From NCBI GenBank assembly GCA_001795455.1, contig MGPB01000021.1, positions 434,001 through 498,000 on the forward strand: DNA of 64,000 bases. Direction: 5' to 3'. The stretch comes from Curvibacter sp. GWA2_63_95. Lineage in GTDB: Bacteria > Pseudomonadota > Gammaproteobacteria > Burkholderiales > Burkholderiaceae_C. The notes under the pieces are model-generated. The model saw only the letters and a program-made list of their open reading frames with translations, had not been told where the DNA came from and did no database searches. Positions within the stretch are counted from its first letter, which is position 1, and every line of letters begins with the position of its first letter. Both the position numbers and the translations under genes were made by a program. Positions 17,935 to 27,600 of this stretch are shown one piece after another.

Positions 17935-18717
17935 ATGAAGAAGCACATTTTGTCCGCCCTGGCCGCCGCTGCGCTATTGAGCGTCGCGTCGGTGTCCATG
18001 GCCCAGAACATCGCCATCGTGAACGGCAAGGCCGTTCCCAAGTCCCGTGTGGATGCCTTGGCCGAACAGGTGAAGCGCTCCGGCCGTCCCGTGACGCCCG
18101 AAATGCAAGGCCAGCTGAAAGAAGAAATCATCGCCCGCGAAATCTTCGTGCAGGAAGCCCAGGCCCGCGGTCTGGACGCAACCGACGATTACAAGAACCA
18201 ATTGGAACTGACCCGCCAGTCCATCCTGATCCGCGAGCTGTTCAACGACTACCAGAAAAAGAACCCCGTCACCGACGAGGAAGTCAAGGCTGAGTACGAC
18301 AAGTTTGCCGCAGCCAACGCCGGCAAGGAATACCGTGCCCGCCACATCTTGGTGGAAAAAGAAGAGCAGGCCAAAGCCATCATCGCCCGCCTGAAAAAGG
18401 GCGCTAAGTTTGAAGACATCGCCAAGAAAGAATCCAAGGACCCCGGCTCCGGCGCCAACGGCGGTGACCTGGATTGGGCCAACCCCAGCAACTACGTGAA
18501 AGAGTTCTCGGACGCGCTGGTGGCCTTGGCCAAGGGCAAGACCACCGACACCCCGGTGAAGTCCCAGTTCGGTTACCACATCATCCGCCTGGAAGACATC
18601 CGCGAAAGCCAGCTGCCCAAGCTCGACGACGTGAAGCCCCAAATTGCCCAGCAACTGCAGCAGCAGAAGATGAGCAAGTTCCAGGAAGACTTGCGCGCCA
18701 AGGCCAAGGTCGAATAA
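17935..18717 (+). CDS. periplasmic PpiC-type peptidyl-prolyl isomerase
   Basis: A 260-residue secreted foldase. Signal peptide 1-23 ending SVSMAQ. A SurA-like N-terminal helical region is followed by a parvulin domain starting near YRARHILVEKEEQAK with GGDLDWANP and SQFGYHIIRLED, the signature of PpiC rotamases. Catalyses prolyl cis-trans isomerisation and assists outer-membrane protein folding in the periplasm. AAGGAAC ribosome site. Last gene of the unit, followed by a terminator. Confidence 0.94.
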   Translation: MKKHILSALAAAALLSVASVSMAQNIAIVNGKAVPKSRVDALAEQVKRSGRPVTPEMQGQLKEEIIAREIFVQEAQARGLDATDDYKNQLELTRQSILIRELFNDYQKKNPVTDEEVKAEYDKFAAANAGKEYRARHILVEKEEQAKAIIARLKKGAKFEDIAKKESKDPGSGANGGDLDWANPSNYVKEFSDALVALAKGKTTDTPVKSQFGYHIIRLEDIRESQLPKLDDVKPQIAQQLQQQKMSKFQEDLRAKAKVE

Positions 18718-18750
18718 ATCCCCGGCCTTTCGACGAAGCAGTACAGTCCA

Positions 18751-18775
18751 AGCGCGGCCCCGGCCGCGCTTTTTC
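18751..18775 (+). terminator. Rho-independent terminator after ppiC-type gene
   Basis: Perfect 9-bp stem AGCGCGGCC / GGCCGCGCT with a two-base centre, followed by a T-rich tract (TTTTTCTTT), 33 bases past the stop. Confidence 0.92.
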
Positions 18776-18793
18776 TTTGCCCATCATTTTTTC

Positions 18794-19555
18794 ATGAGCC
18801 GCAAACCTGACCTCAGCCGCCCGGAACAGCAGCAACTTGTGCAGCAGCACAGCCCGCTGGTGGGGCGTATTGCGCGCTCTGTGGCCCAGGGCATGCCACC
18901 CAATGTGCTGACTGACGATCTGGTGCAGGACGGCATGCTGGGGCTGATCGACGCCATCATCCGCACCACACGGGAGACATCGGGCGCCGAGTTTGAACAC
19001 TACCTGGCCCGGCGCGCCCGTGGCGCCATGCTGGACGGCCTGCGTGCGCTGGACCCTGCCACCCGCCTGGTGCGCCGACGCATGCGCGAGGTGGAGCAGG
19101 CCCTGCAACGCCTGGGCCACAGACTGGGCCGCGCGCCGGTCGAAGGCGAAGTGGCACAGGACATAGACATGCCGCTGGAAGACTATCGCCAGCTCTTGCA
19201 GCAGGCCCATGGCTATTGGCTGGTGTCGCTGGACGACTTGACCGAGAACGCCGACTTGCGTGGCTACCTGGACCAGTGTGCAGGCAGCGATGCGGACCCG
19301 CTGGTCATGCTGGAACGCTCCGTGTTTCGCAAGGCACTGGCCAACAGCCTAGCCACACTCAACGGACAGATGCAGGAAGTGCTCAGCCTGTATTACGCCG
19401 AGGGATACAAAATGCACGAGATTGGCACCCACATGGGCCTGAGCGAATCCCGCGTCTCCCAGCTTCACACCAGCGCCATTGCCGGCCTGCGCGCGCAGTT
19501 GCTGGACGCCGAGCAACGCCAACAGCTGCTGCGGCCGCGCCGCGCGCAGCGCTAG
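18794..19555 (+). CDS. FliA/WhiG-family sigma factor
   Basis: A 253-residue sigma-70 family protein of the FliA type. Region 2 contains LTDDLVQDGMLGLIDAI and the FliA-like RRARGAMLDGLRAL; region 4 is LNGQMQEVLSLYYAEGYKMHEIGTHMGLSESRVSQLH, close to flagellar sigma-28. The usual FliA stretch DWLPRSVR is replaced by DPATRLVRR, so it is a divergent member. No flagellar genes are in the window. The ATG lies only 23 bases after the ppiC terminator and has no Shine-Dalgarno sequence (CATTTTTTC precedes it). Its 3' end overlaps the convergent DUF1624 gene by four bases. Confidence 0.85.
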   Translation: MSRKPDLSRPEQQQLVQQHSPLVGRIARSVAQGMPPNVLTDDLVQDGMLGLIDAIIRTTRETSGAEFEHYLARRARGAMLDGLRALDPATRLVRRRMREVEQALQRLGHRLGRAPVEGEVAQDIDMPLEDYRQLLQQAHGYWLVSLDDLTENADLRGYLDQCAGSDADPLVMLERSVFRKALANSLATLNGQMQEVLSLYYAEGYKMHEIGTHMGLSESRVSQLHTSAIAGLRAQLLDAEQRQQLLRPRRAQR

Positions 19556-20277
19556 GCCAATACCCAGAGCAAGCCCAGCAACACCGGCTGGTGCAGCATG
19601 TAGTAGCTCAAACTCCAGTTGCCCAGCCAGGCCAGCGGACGCAAGGCTGGCGGCGGCGTCCAGGCCGGGCCGGACGTTGGTTGGCGCAGCCACCATTGCA
19701 TGGCGGCCAGACCCCACCACATCACGCCCAACCAGGGAAGCAAGGGAACGTAGTCCTCGGTCTGCGGCTTGGTGGTAATAAGGCCCAGCCAGTTGAGTCC
19801 CTTTTCATTGAAAAAAAGGGGTATGGCGCCCGCATCCATTGCGTAAGCAGCTACATATTTCATAGCAATGGCCAACCCTCCCAGCCACCAGAGCCAGCGG
19901 CCCCAATGCACCGTCAGCCGCGCAAGCAGCAGCATGACGGCCATGCCGTGCAGCACACCAAAGTAGATGTAACTCTTGGGAAACATGAGCACAGACCCCG
20001 CCGTGACCAGCAGCGCACACAGTGCAATCTGCCCCCAGCGACGCCAGAACTGTAGCCAAGGCTGCCCCCGCTCGGCAGCCAGGGCCTGCCCGGCTCCGGC
20101 GCACAGCAAAAACAGGCTCAGGATGGCGGTACGCTGCCAGGTCCAGACTGGGTCGTTGTAAAAATCCTGCCGGATCAGGCCCGCGTTGTTCAGGTCGAAG
20201 CAGAAGTGATAGGCCGTCATCCACAGCAAGGCCGCGCCGCGCAGCACATCCACCCCCGCATGGCGCTGCGGTTTCAC
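19552..20277 (-). CDS. DUF1624 / HGSNAT-like membrane protein
   Basis: A 241-residue integral membrane protein of the DUF1624 (heparan-alpha-glucosaminide N-acetyltransferase catalytic-like) family. RHAGVDVLRGAALLWMTAYHFCFDL carries the conserved Asp-Arg-G and His of the first helix; NWSLSYYMLHQPV is the conserved end. Seven or eight membrane helices. Start set at a GTG at 20277, which overlaps the TGA of the MFS gene (GTGA). Residues about 138-156 come from a repeat copy in a loop between helices. Probably an acyl-group transmembrane transferase; substrate unknown. Confidence 0.82.
   Translation of the reverse strand: MKPQRHAGVDVLRGAALLWMTAYHFCFDLNNAGLIRQDFYNDPVWTWQRTAILSLFLLCAGAGQALAAERGQPWLQFWRRWGQIALCALLVTAGSVLMFPKSYIYFGVLHGMAVMLLLARLTVHWGRWLWWLGGLAIAMKYVAAYAMDAGAIPLFFNEKGLNWLGLITTKPQTEDYVPLLPWLGVMWWGLAAMQWWLRQPTSGPAWTPPPALRPLAWLGNWSLSYYMLHQPVLLGLLWVLA
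19811..19866 (-). repeat. 56-bp coding-tolerant repeat, copy 3 (DUF1624 gene)
   Basis: On the minus strand it begins GCTATGAAATATGTAGC, then TGCTTACGCA and GCGGGC. Sense to the host gene; reads AMKYVAAYAMDAGAIP. The tail is divergent but the hairpin and the core keep their spacing. Confidence 0.65.
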
Positions 20278-21482
20278 GCGGCACCCCGCCTGTGCAGGGT
20301 GGCGCCCCAGAGACTGAGTGACAGCCCGAAACTGGCACAGAGCAACACACACAGCGCCAGACCCGCCCCGCCCCATCCGCTGATGGCCAGCGCAAAGGAG
20401 GGAGGGCCCAAGGTGGCTCCCAGATTGCCCAACTGGGCCACGGCACCGTTGGCGCGCGCCTGCTGGGCGGGTTCTTCATTCAAAAAAGGAATCAGCGCAA
20501 ACGAGCTGCCACCCGACAGGCCCGCGGCAAACATCAGCACCAGTGCCACCGGTGCCACCCACCAACCGAACCACAGCCCCACACCCCAAGCCAGACCGCT
20601 CACACCGACCGCCACAAAGGCCCAACGTGCCAGGCGCAGTGGCGACAACCAGTACTGCGCAATCCAGCCCGCGCAAAACGTGCCCGCCACGCCGGTCAGC
20701 GGCAGGGCCGCGGCCAGCCAGGCGCGGTCTGCCCCGCCCTGCTGGGGCAAAAATGTCAGCAGCGCGACGGCCATGCCCGTGTAGCCCAAAAAGCACAGGC
20801 CTGGCAAAGCGGTGGTCCAACGCGTGTAAATGTGCACGTGCTGGCGCAACAGTGCGTACCCATGGTGGGACGGCAGCCCGGCGTGCGGGCTGCGCTGGCG
20901 CAACACATCGGCAGGCAACAGCAGCAGCACCGCCATGGCCACAACCGCCAGACCCAGCGCGTGGACCTGGAACAGGGCCGACAGGCCGAAGTTGGCAATA
21001 AAAGGCAAGCCCACGGCCCCCGTGATGGCAAAGGCCACCCCGACAAAGGTGCTCCACAAGCCCATGGCAATGGCCCGGTGCTGCGGCGCGGCGCTGGCCG
21101 CCATCAGCGTGGGCGCAGCAACCACCACGGCCAGGTGCGAAGCCCCTTCGAACACGCGACTGGCCCAAAACCAGGGCAAAGGCAGCAGGAAAGATTGGGC
21201 CAGGGCCAGCAGTGCGCCCAAGCCCAGCCCACCCACCAGCAGGCGCCGGTAGCCGATGCGCGGGGCGAGCAGCCCCATGGTCACGCCCAGCAGCAGCCCC
21301 ACCATGCCCACCGTGGACAGCACCCAGCCCATGCTGGCGGCGCTGGCCGCGTAATGGCGCTGCAGCTCGACAAAGGCCACCGCAATCTTGGCGAACTGCA
21401 TGGCGGCCAAAATGCCGCTGAACCAGAGCACGGCCACGCGGGGCCAACGGGTAGAGGAAACGGGAGAGGGAACTTGGGCCAT
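20274..21482 (-). CDS. MFS transporter (YbfB/YjiJ-like)
   Basis: A 402-residue major facilitator with about twelve membrane helices in two halves. It resembles the YbfB/YjiJ group (MFS_4) by the N-terminal RWPRVAVLWFSGILAAMQFAKIAVAF and RIGYRRLLVGG after helix 2. Inner-membrane efflux or uptake; substrate unknown. ATG at 21482 preferred over the longer frame. Divergent from rlhA with 52 bases between the starts; translationally coupled to the DUF1624 gene. Confidence 0.82.
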   Translation of the reverse strand: MAQVPSPVSSTRWPRVAVLWFSGILAAMQFAKIAVAFVELQRHYAASAASMGWVLSTVGMVGLLLGVTMGLLAPRIGYRRLLVGGLGLGALLALAQSFLLPLPWFWASRVFEGASHLAVVVAAPTLMAASAAPQHRAIAMGLWSTFVGVAFAITGAVGLPFIANFGLSALFQVHALGLAVVAMAVLLLLPADVLRQRSPHAGLPSHHGYALLRQHVHIYTRWTTALPGLCFLGYTGMAVALLTFLPQQGGADRAWLAAALPLTGVAGTFCAGWIAQYWLSPLRLARWAFVAVGVSGLAWGVGLWFGWWVAPVALVLMFAAGLSGGSSFALIPFLNEEPAQQARANGAVAQLGNLGATLGPPSFALAISGWGGAGLALCVLLCASFGLSLSLWGATLHRRGAA

Positions 21483-21518
21483 GGGAAGCGCCGCAGTGTA
21501 CCGCCTGGGGTGCGAGGC

Positions 21519-21534
21519 TGGGATAATTGCGCCC
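21519..21534 (+). promoter_or_regulatory. extended -10 box abutting rlhA start
   Basis: TGGGATAAT (extended -10: TG, one base, GATAAT) ends seven bases before the ATG at 21535. A transcript from it would begin at or just before the start codon. No good -35, which extended -10 promoters do not require. Confidence 0.6.
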
Positions 21535-23556
21535 ATGTCCTTGCAAGATTTTCAACTCGAACTTTTGGCCCCTGCGCGCACGGCAGAGATCGGCATCGAA
21601 GCCGTGAACCACGGCGCCGATGCGGTCTACATCGGAGGCCCCGGTTTTGGGGCGCGCAGCAGCGCCGACAACAGCGTGGCCGAGATTGCCCGTCTGGTGC
21701 AGCATGCCCACCGCTTCAACAGCCGCATCTTCGTCACCATGAACACCATCCTGCGCGATGACGAGCTGGAGCCGGCACGCCAACAGGCCTGGCAGCTCTA
21801 TGAGGCCGGGGTGGATGCGCTGATCGTCCAGGACATGGGGCTGCTGGCCATCGACATGCCGCCTCTCCAGCTGCACGCCAGTACCCAGACCGACATCCGC
21901 ACGCCCGAAAAGGCGCGCTTTTTGCAGGACGTGGGCCTCAGCCAAATCGTGCTGGCACGCGAGCTGACGGCCAGGCAAATTGCCGCCATCCGTGCCGCCA
22001 CCGACCCTGAAAAATGCACCTTGGAGTTCTTCATCCACGGCGCGCTGTGCGTGGCCTACAGCGGCCAGTGCTACATCAGCGCCGCCCATACCGGGCGCAG
22101 CGCCAACCGCGGCGAATGCAGCCAAGCCTGCCGCCTGCCCTACCAGGTGGTGGACGACAAGGGGCGCTTTGTGGCGCATGACAAACATGTGCTGTCCATG
22201 AAGGACAACAACCAGAGCGAAAACCTGGCCGCGCTGGTGGATGCAGGCATCCGCAGCTTCAAGATCGAGGGGCGCTACAAGGACATGGGTTATGTGAAGA
22301 ACATCACCGCCCATTACCGCAAGCTGCTGGACCGCTTGATCGAAGACCGCCAAGACTCCGACCAACCGCTGGCCCGCAGCAGCAGCGGAACCACGACGTT
22401 TAGCTTCGAGCCGGACCCCAACCAGAACTTCAACCGGGAGTTCACGGACTATTTTGTGCAGGGTCGGCAGATCGACATCGGCGCCTTTGACAGCCCCAAG
22501 AACCCGGGCCAGGCCATTGCTTATGTGCGCAAGGTCAACGCTGACAGCGTGGAGTTGGAACTGAATGACCCCAGCCAGGCGCTGAGCAACGGTGACGGCC
22601 TGTGCTACTACGACTTGCAGAAGGAACTGGTGGGTTTGGCCATCAACCGTGCCGAAGCCCTCAACGCCGCCAAGGGCCTGTGGCGCGTCTTCCCCAAAGA
22701 CCCGGTGCCGGGCCTGAAAGACCTGCGCAAGGGCGTGGAGGTGAACCGCAACCGCGATGTGAACTGGACCCGGGTACTGGACAAGAAGAGCAGCGAGCGC
22801 CGCATCGGTGTCTGGGCCACACTGCAGCAGACGGCACGGGGCATTGCCCTCACCTGCACGGACGAAGACGGGTTTGTGGGAACGGCCCAGACCGACCTGC
22901 CGGCTGAACGTGCCAACGACGCCGCGGCGGCCGATGCCAGCAACCGCACCCAGATCAGCAAGTTAGGTGCTACCATTTTTGAAGCAATCTCCGTAGATGT
23001 GACGGGGGCTAGCGGCCTGTTTGTCCCTGCATCGGTGCTGAACCCCTTGCGCCGTGAGGCCGTAGAAGCGCTGGAGCGTGCCCGTGCCGCCGGCTTTGTG
23101 CGGCTGGCACCTGGTGTGCCGGTGTCGCCACCCGTGGCCTACCCGGAAGACACCCTGAGTTATCTGGCCAATGTGTTTAACCAGGCCGCACACGGCTTTT
23201 ATGCCAAACACGGTGTCAAGGTTATTGCCCCGGCCTACGAGGCGGTGGAGGAGCTGGGTGAGGTCAGCCTGATGATCACCAAGCACTGTGTGCGCTTCTC
23301 GCTGAGCCTGTGCCCCAAGCAGGCCAAGGGCGTGACCGGTGTGCAGGGCCAGGTCAAGGCCGAGCCACTGCAGCTCATCAACGGCAAAGAAAAACTGACC
23401 CTGCGCTTTGACTGCAAGCCCTGCGAAATGCACGTGGTGGGCAAGATGAAGACCAGCGTGGCCAACCAGAGTCGCCAGGAACTGGAGGCGGCCCGGGCCG
23501 TACCCATGACCTTTCACAAAACCCGGCCTCGCACAGGGCAGGAGTTTGGGCACTGA
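21535..23556 (+). CDS. rlhA: 23S rRNA 5-hydroxycytidine synthase RlhA (U32 family)
   Basis: A 673-residue U32-family protein with the long C-terminal DUF3656-type domain, matching E. coli RlhA (YdcP, 653 residues), which hydroxylates C2501 of 23S rRNA. Conserved ELLAPARTAEIGIEAVNHGADAVYIGGP begins the TIM-barrel; GALCVAYSGQCYIS and ECSQACRLPY supply the cysteines of the presumed Fe-S site; FKIEGRYKDMGYVKN is the U32 signature. Start at 21535 is set by homology and by the -10 box just before it. A repeat copy encodes residues about 479-497 in the C-terminal region. Monocistronic as far as seen. Confidence 0.92.
   Translation: MSLQDFQLELLAPARTAEIGIEAVNHGADAVYIGGPGFGARSSADNSVAEIARLVQHAHRFNSRIFVTMNTILRDDELEPARQQAWQLYEAGVDALIVQDMGLLAIDMPPLQLHASTQTDIRTPEKARFLQDVGLSQIVLARELTARQIAAIRAATDPEKCTLEFFIHGALCVAYSGQCYISAAHTGRSANRGECSQACRLPYQVVDDKGRFVAHDKHVLSMKDNNQSENLAALVDAGIRSFKIEGRYKDMGYVKNITAHYRKLLDRLIEDRQDSDQPLARSSSGTTTFSFEPDPNQNFNREFTDYFVQGRQIDIGAFDSPKNPGQAIAYVRKVNADSVELELNDPSQALSNGDGLCYYDLQKELVGLAINRAEALNAAKGLWRVFPKDPVPGLKDLRKGVEVNRNRDVNWTRVLDKKSSERRIGVWATLQQTARGIALTCTDEDGFVGTAQTDLPAERANDAAAADASNRTQISKLGATIFEAISVDVTGASGLFVPASVLNPLRREAVEALERARAAGFVRLAPGVPVSPPVAYPEDTLSYLANVFNQAAHGFYAKHGVKVIAPAYEAVEELGEVSLMITKHCVRFSLSLCPKQAKGVTGVQGQVKAEPLQLINGKEKLTLRFDCKPCEMHVVGKMKTSVANQSRQELEAARAVPMTFHKTRPRTGQEFGH
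22969..23024 (+). repeat. 56-bp coding-tolerant repeat, copy 4 (rlhA)
   Basis: Begins GCTACCATTTTTGAAGC and ends GGGGGCTAGCGGCCTGTTTG. Sense to the host gene; reads ATIFEAISVDVTGASGLF. Hairpin partly decayed, tail well conserved. Confidence 0.8.
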
Positions 23557-23580
23557 GCTTTGGGGGCTCGGGTTTGAACG

Positions 23581-23808
23581 TCAGGCGCTTGGCTTTGGCG
23601 GTTCCGGCGGTGTGGACAACAAGCGCCAAGCCAATCGCAAGCCCAACCAGGCATTCCCCAAGGCAAACACCCCGATGACCAGGCTGGCCAGCGGGGTGAG
23701 TGGGTAGCGCTGCACGATCCACATCAGAGCGGTGGACAGCGCGTTCAACGCCAGCATGAGCCAGAACGCAAGTTTGCGTGGCTGGATCAGGCGGCGCCAG
23801 TGGATCAT
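23581..23808 (-). CDS. small two-helix membrane protein
   Basis: A 75-residue protein with two predicted membrane helices (about residues 14-34 and 39-61) and a Pro-rich tail. No family recognised. Supported as a gene by its ATG overlapping the stop of the upstream nitroreductase gene (ATGA) and by its length and hydrophobic pattern. Convergent with rlhA, 24 bases apart. Confidence 0.65.
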   Translation of the reverse strand: MIHWRRLIQPRKLAFWLMLALNALSTALMWIVQRYPLTPLASLVIGVFALGNAWLGLRLAWRLLSTPPEPPKPSA

Positions 23809-24443
23809 GCGACTTCGGTGATGAATTGGTCGCGGGGACGGCGTACTTTTTTCAGGTTTTGCAGCCAGTCGCCTTCATCCGCACGGTAGCCCAGCGGCAG
23901 AATCGCCACGCTACGCAGGCCACGGGCGCGCAGGTCGAGGATTTCGTCCAGCGCCTTGGGATCGAAACCTTCCATGGGCGTGGCATCCACCTGCTCTTCG
24001 GCTGCCGCAATCAGTGCGGTGCCCAGGCCGATGTAGGCCTGGCGTGCGGTGTGCTGGTAGTTCACTTCGGCATCGCGCTGGGGGTAGGTGCCCAGCAGCA
24101 TCTGGCGGTAGTTTTCCCAGCCTTCGTTCTTGAAGCCGCGCTCAGCGTTCACCAGGTCAAACATGGTGTTGATACGCTCAACGGTGTAGTTGTCCCAGGC
24201 GGCAAACACCAGCAGGTGCGAGGCGTCAGTGATCTGCTCCTGGTTCCAGGCAATGGGCTTGATCTTTTCGCGCACCTCTTTGCTGGTCACCACAAACACC
24301 TCGTAAGGCTGCAAGCCGCTGGAGGTGGCGGTCAAGCGAATGGCTTCCAGAATGCGGTCCACCTTCTCTTGGGGCACCGCTTTGGCGGGGTTGAACTTCT
24401 TGGTGGCGTAGCGCCATTGCAGTTTGCTGATCAGGTCGGACAT
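23805..24443 (-). CDS. NAD(P)H nitroreductase (NfsB-like)
   Basis: A 212-residue FMN-dependent nitroreductase family enzyme. N-terminal LQWRYATKKFNPAK with the conserved Arg-Arg/Lys FMN contacts, LTATSSGLQPYEVFVVTS, and C-terminal LPLGYRADEGDWLQNLKKVRRP place it with oxygen-insensitive nitroreductases such as NfsB or dihydropteridine reductase. Reduces nitroaromatics or quinones with NAD(P)H. ATG at 24443 begins MSDLISKLQWRY; longer readings run into GC-poor leader sequence. Upstream of the small membrane protein. Confidence 0.9.
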   Translation of the reverse strand: MSDLISKLQWRYATKKFNPAKAVPQEKVDRILEAIRLTATSSGLQPYEVFVVTSKEVREKIKPIAWNQEQITDASHLLVFAAWDNYTVERINTMFDLVNAERGFKNEGWENYRQMLLGTYPQRDAEVNYQHTARQAYIGLGTALIAAAEEQVDATPMEGFDPKALDEILDLRARGLRSVAILPLGYRADEGDWLQNLKKVRRPRDQFITEVA

Positions 24444-24640
24444 AGTGCGTCGCATAAATTGGTTGCTAAGGGGGCAGAGTTTGGGGGACTTTGCCCAATT
24501 GCAAGGCTTGCCCCCCCAATTCACGGGACGCGCGACCCCACATTCTTGGGCGCCCTGCCCGTGTGCTCAAAAAGTGCTATCAGCGGGCGCCAAGCAGGCA
24601 AAGCGGCTAACTGCGGCCAGTTTCGCCGGGGGCGTGGTGC

Positions 24641-27600
24641 TTACGCCACCCACTTGCGCGCATTGCGCCAGAGTTGCATCCAGGGGCTGAGTTCGCTCTT
24701 GTCGAGCGAGGTCCAGCTCATCTGCACGTTGCGGAAAACGCGCTCGGGGTGCGGCATCATGGCCGTAAAGCGGCCGTCGGCCGTGGTCACGGCGGTCAGG
24801 CCGCCAGGGCTGCCGTTGGGGTTGAACGGGTAGGCCTCGGTGGCCGCACCAGTGTTGTCCACATAACGCATGGCGGCAATTGCCTTGTCCGCGTTGCCGC
24901 GGTACTTGAAGTTGGCAAAACCTTCGCCGTGCGCCACCGCAATGGGCAGGCGCATGCCGGCCAGGTCCTTGAAGAACAAAGATGGGGATTCCAGCACCTC
25001 CACCAGCGAGAGGCGTGCCTCAAAACGCTCGCTCTGGTTGGTGGTGAAGCGTGGCCAGTCTTGCGCGCCCGGGATGATGTCGGCCAGCTCGGCAAACATC
25101 TGGCAGCCATTGCACACGCCCAGGCCAAAGGTGTCCTGGCGGGCAAAGAAGGCCTTGAACTGGTCAGCCAGCACGTCGTTGAACGTGATGGAGCGGGCCC
25201 AGCCGATGCCGGCACCCAGTGTGTCGCCATAGCTGAAACCGCCGCAGGCCACGACGCCCTTGAAGTCTTGCAGCTTGGCGCGGCCGGTTTGCAAATCCGT
25301 CATGTGCACGTCGTAAGCCTCAAAGCCGGCTTCGGTGAAGGCGTAGGCCATTTCCACATGCGAGTTGACGCCCTGCTCGCGCAGCACGGCCACTTTGGGA
25401 CGGCTGCCCAGAATGGCAGGCGCTACGTTTTTAGTAGCTGCTTGCGCAGATTCCATGAGGGCTAGAGCACTATTTGGCATGTAAACATGCAATCCAGGGT
25501 CGTTTTCGGCACCCGCCGCGGCATGCTCGGCATCGGCACACACAGGGTTGTCGCGCTGCTGGGCAATCTTCCAGCTCACGGCGTCCCATACTTGGTGCAG
25601 GTCGGCCAGTTTGGCGCTGAAGATGCTCTTGGCATCGCGCCAGATTTGCAGCTCGCCCTTGCCTGCGGCAATGGCATCGGTGGCAGGACGCGTCTTGCCG
25701 ATGAAGTGGCTGAACTTGGACAGGCCATGCTCGCGCAAGGTGGCCATGACGTCGGAGCGTTCAGATGTGCGCACCTGCAGCACCACGCCCAGCTCTTCGC
25801 TGAACAGGGCCTTGAGCGTCAGTTCTTCACGGCGTGCGCCCACCTGCCCAGCCCAGTTTTTGCTGTCACCCACGTCCATGCGGCTGTCGCTAATGCCGTC
25901 GCCTTCGGTGACCAGCATGTCCACATTCAAGGCCACGCCCACGCGGCCGGCAAAGGCCATTTCGGCCACTGTGGCCAGCAGGCCGCCATCGCCTCGGTCG
26001 TGGTAGGCCAGCACCTGGCCCTTGGTACGCAGCGCGTTCACGGCGTTCACCAGGTTCACCAGGTCCTTGGCATCGTCCAGATCGGGCACGGTGTCGCCGA
26101 TCTGGTCCAGCGTTTGCGCCAGGATGCTGGCGGCCATGCGGTGCTGGCCCTTGCCCAGGTCCACCAGCACCAGAGTCGTATCTTCTGTGGCATTGAGCTG
26201 TGGCGTCAGCGTGCCGCGCACATCCTGCAACGTCGCAAAGCCGCTCACGATCAGGGACACAGGAGACGTGACCTTCTTATCAGCTCCTTCATCCTTCCAC
26301 TGCGTGCGCATGGACAAGGAGTCCTTGCCCACGGGGATGGAAATGCCCAAGGCCGGGCACAGCTCCATGCCCACGGCCTTGACCGTGGCGTACAGCGCCG
26401 CGTCTTCCCCGGCTTCGCCGCAGGCGGCCATCCAGTTGGCAGACAGCTTCACGCGGGGCAGCTCGATGGGCGCAGCCAGCAGGTTGGTAATGGCCTCCGC
26501 CACCGCCATGCGGCCCGATGCGGGTGCGTTGAGCGCGGCCAGCGGCGTGCGCTCGCCCATGGACATGGCTTCACCCGCAAAACCTTTGAAGTCGGCCAGC
26601 GTGACGGCACAGTCCGCCACCGGCACCTGCCAGGGGCCGACCATCTGGTCGCGGTGCGTCAGGCCACCCACAGTGCGGTCGCCAATGGTGATCAGGAAGC
26701 GTTTGGACGCCACGGTGGGGTGCGCCAGCACGTCGATGACCGCCTTCTGGATGTCCACGCCGGTCAGGTCCAATGGCTCGAAGGTGCGCGCAACCGTCTT
26801 GACGTCGCGGTGCATCTTGGGCGGCTTGCCCAGCAGCACGTTCATGGGCATGTCGACGGGCGACTCATTGCCTTCATCGACCAATTGCAACTGGCGCTCT
26901 TCGGTCGCCACGCCAATCACCGCAAACGGGCAACGCTCGCGCTCGCACAGCGCCGTGAACTGCGCCAGCGACTCGGGGGCGATGGCCATCACATAGCGTT
27001 CCTGGCTCTCGTTGCACCAGATTTCCTTGGGTGCCATGCCGGACTCTTCGAGCTTCACAGCCCGCAAATCAAAACGTGCACCGCGGCCTGCGTCGTTGGT
27101 CAGCTCGGGGAAGGCGTTGGACAAACCACCGGCGCCCACGTCGTGGATCGCCAGAATGGGGTTTTGGTCGCCCTGCATCCAGCACTGGTTAATCACCTCT
27201 TGCGCACGGCGCTCGATCTCGGGGTTGCCGCGCTGCACGGAGTCAAAGTCCAGCTCGGCCGCGTTCGCGCCGGTGGCCATGGAGCTGGCGGCGCTGCCGC
27301 CCATGCCGATGCGCATGCCGGGCCCGCCCAGCTGGATCAGCAGGCTGCCAGCGGGGAATTCGATCTTGTGGGTCTGGCCCGCGTCGATGATGCCCAGGCC
27401 GCCCGCAATCATGATGGGCTTGTGGTAGCCGCGCTGCACGGTATCCACGTCACTCGCCACGGTCTGCTCGTATTCGCGGAAGTAGCCCAAGAGGTTGGGC
27501 CGGCCAAATTCGTTGTTGAAGGCCGCACCGCCCAATGGGCCTTCGACCATGATCTGCAGCGGGCTGGCAATGTGCTCGGGCTTGCCCATGGTGCTGCCCC

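Noticed and set aside
20476-22365. A 629-codon frame on the minus strand
   Set aside because: It is a frame shadow of the MFS gene and of rlhA, whose true proteins show full family motifs.
24550-24600. A possible eleventh repeat copy (GCTCAAAAAGTGCTATC) downstream of purL
   Set aside because: It shares a few words with the family but neither the core nor the tail align in the right spacing.
24620-24650. A hairpin at the purL end (GGCGT-N7-ACGCC)
   Set aside because: It overlaps the stop codon, has only five base pairs and no T-run, so it is not a credible terminator.
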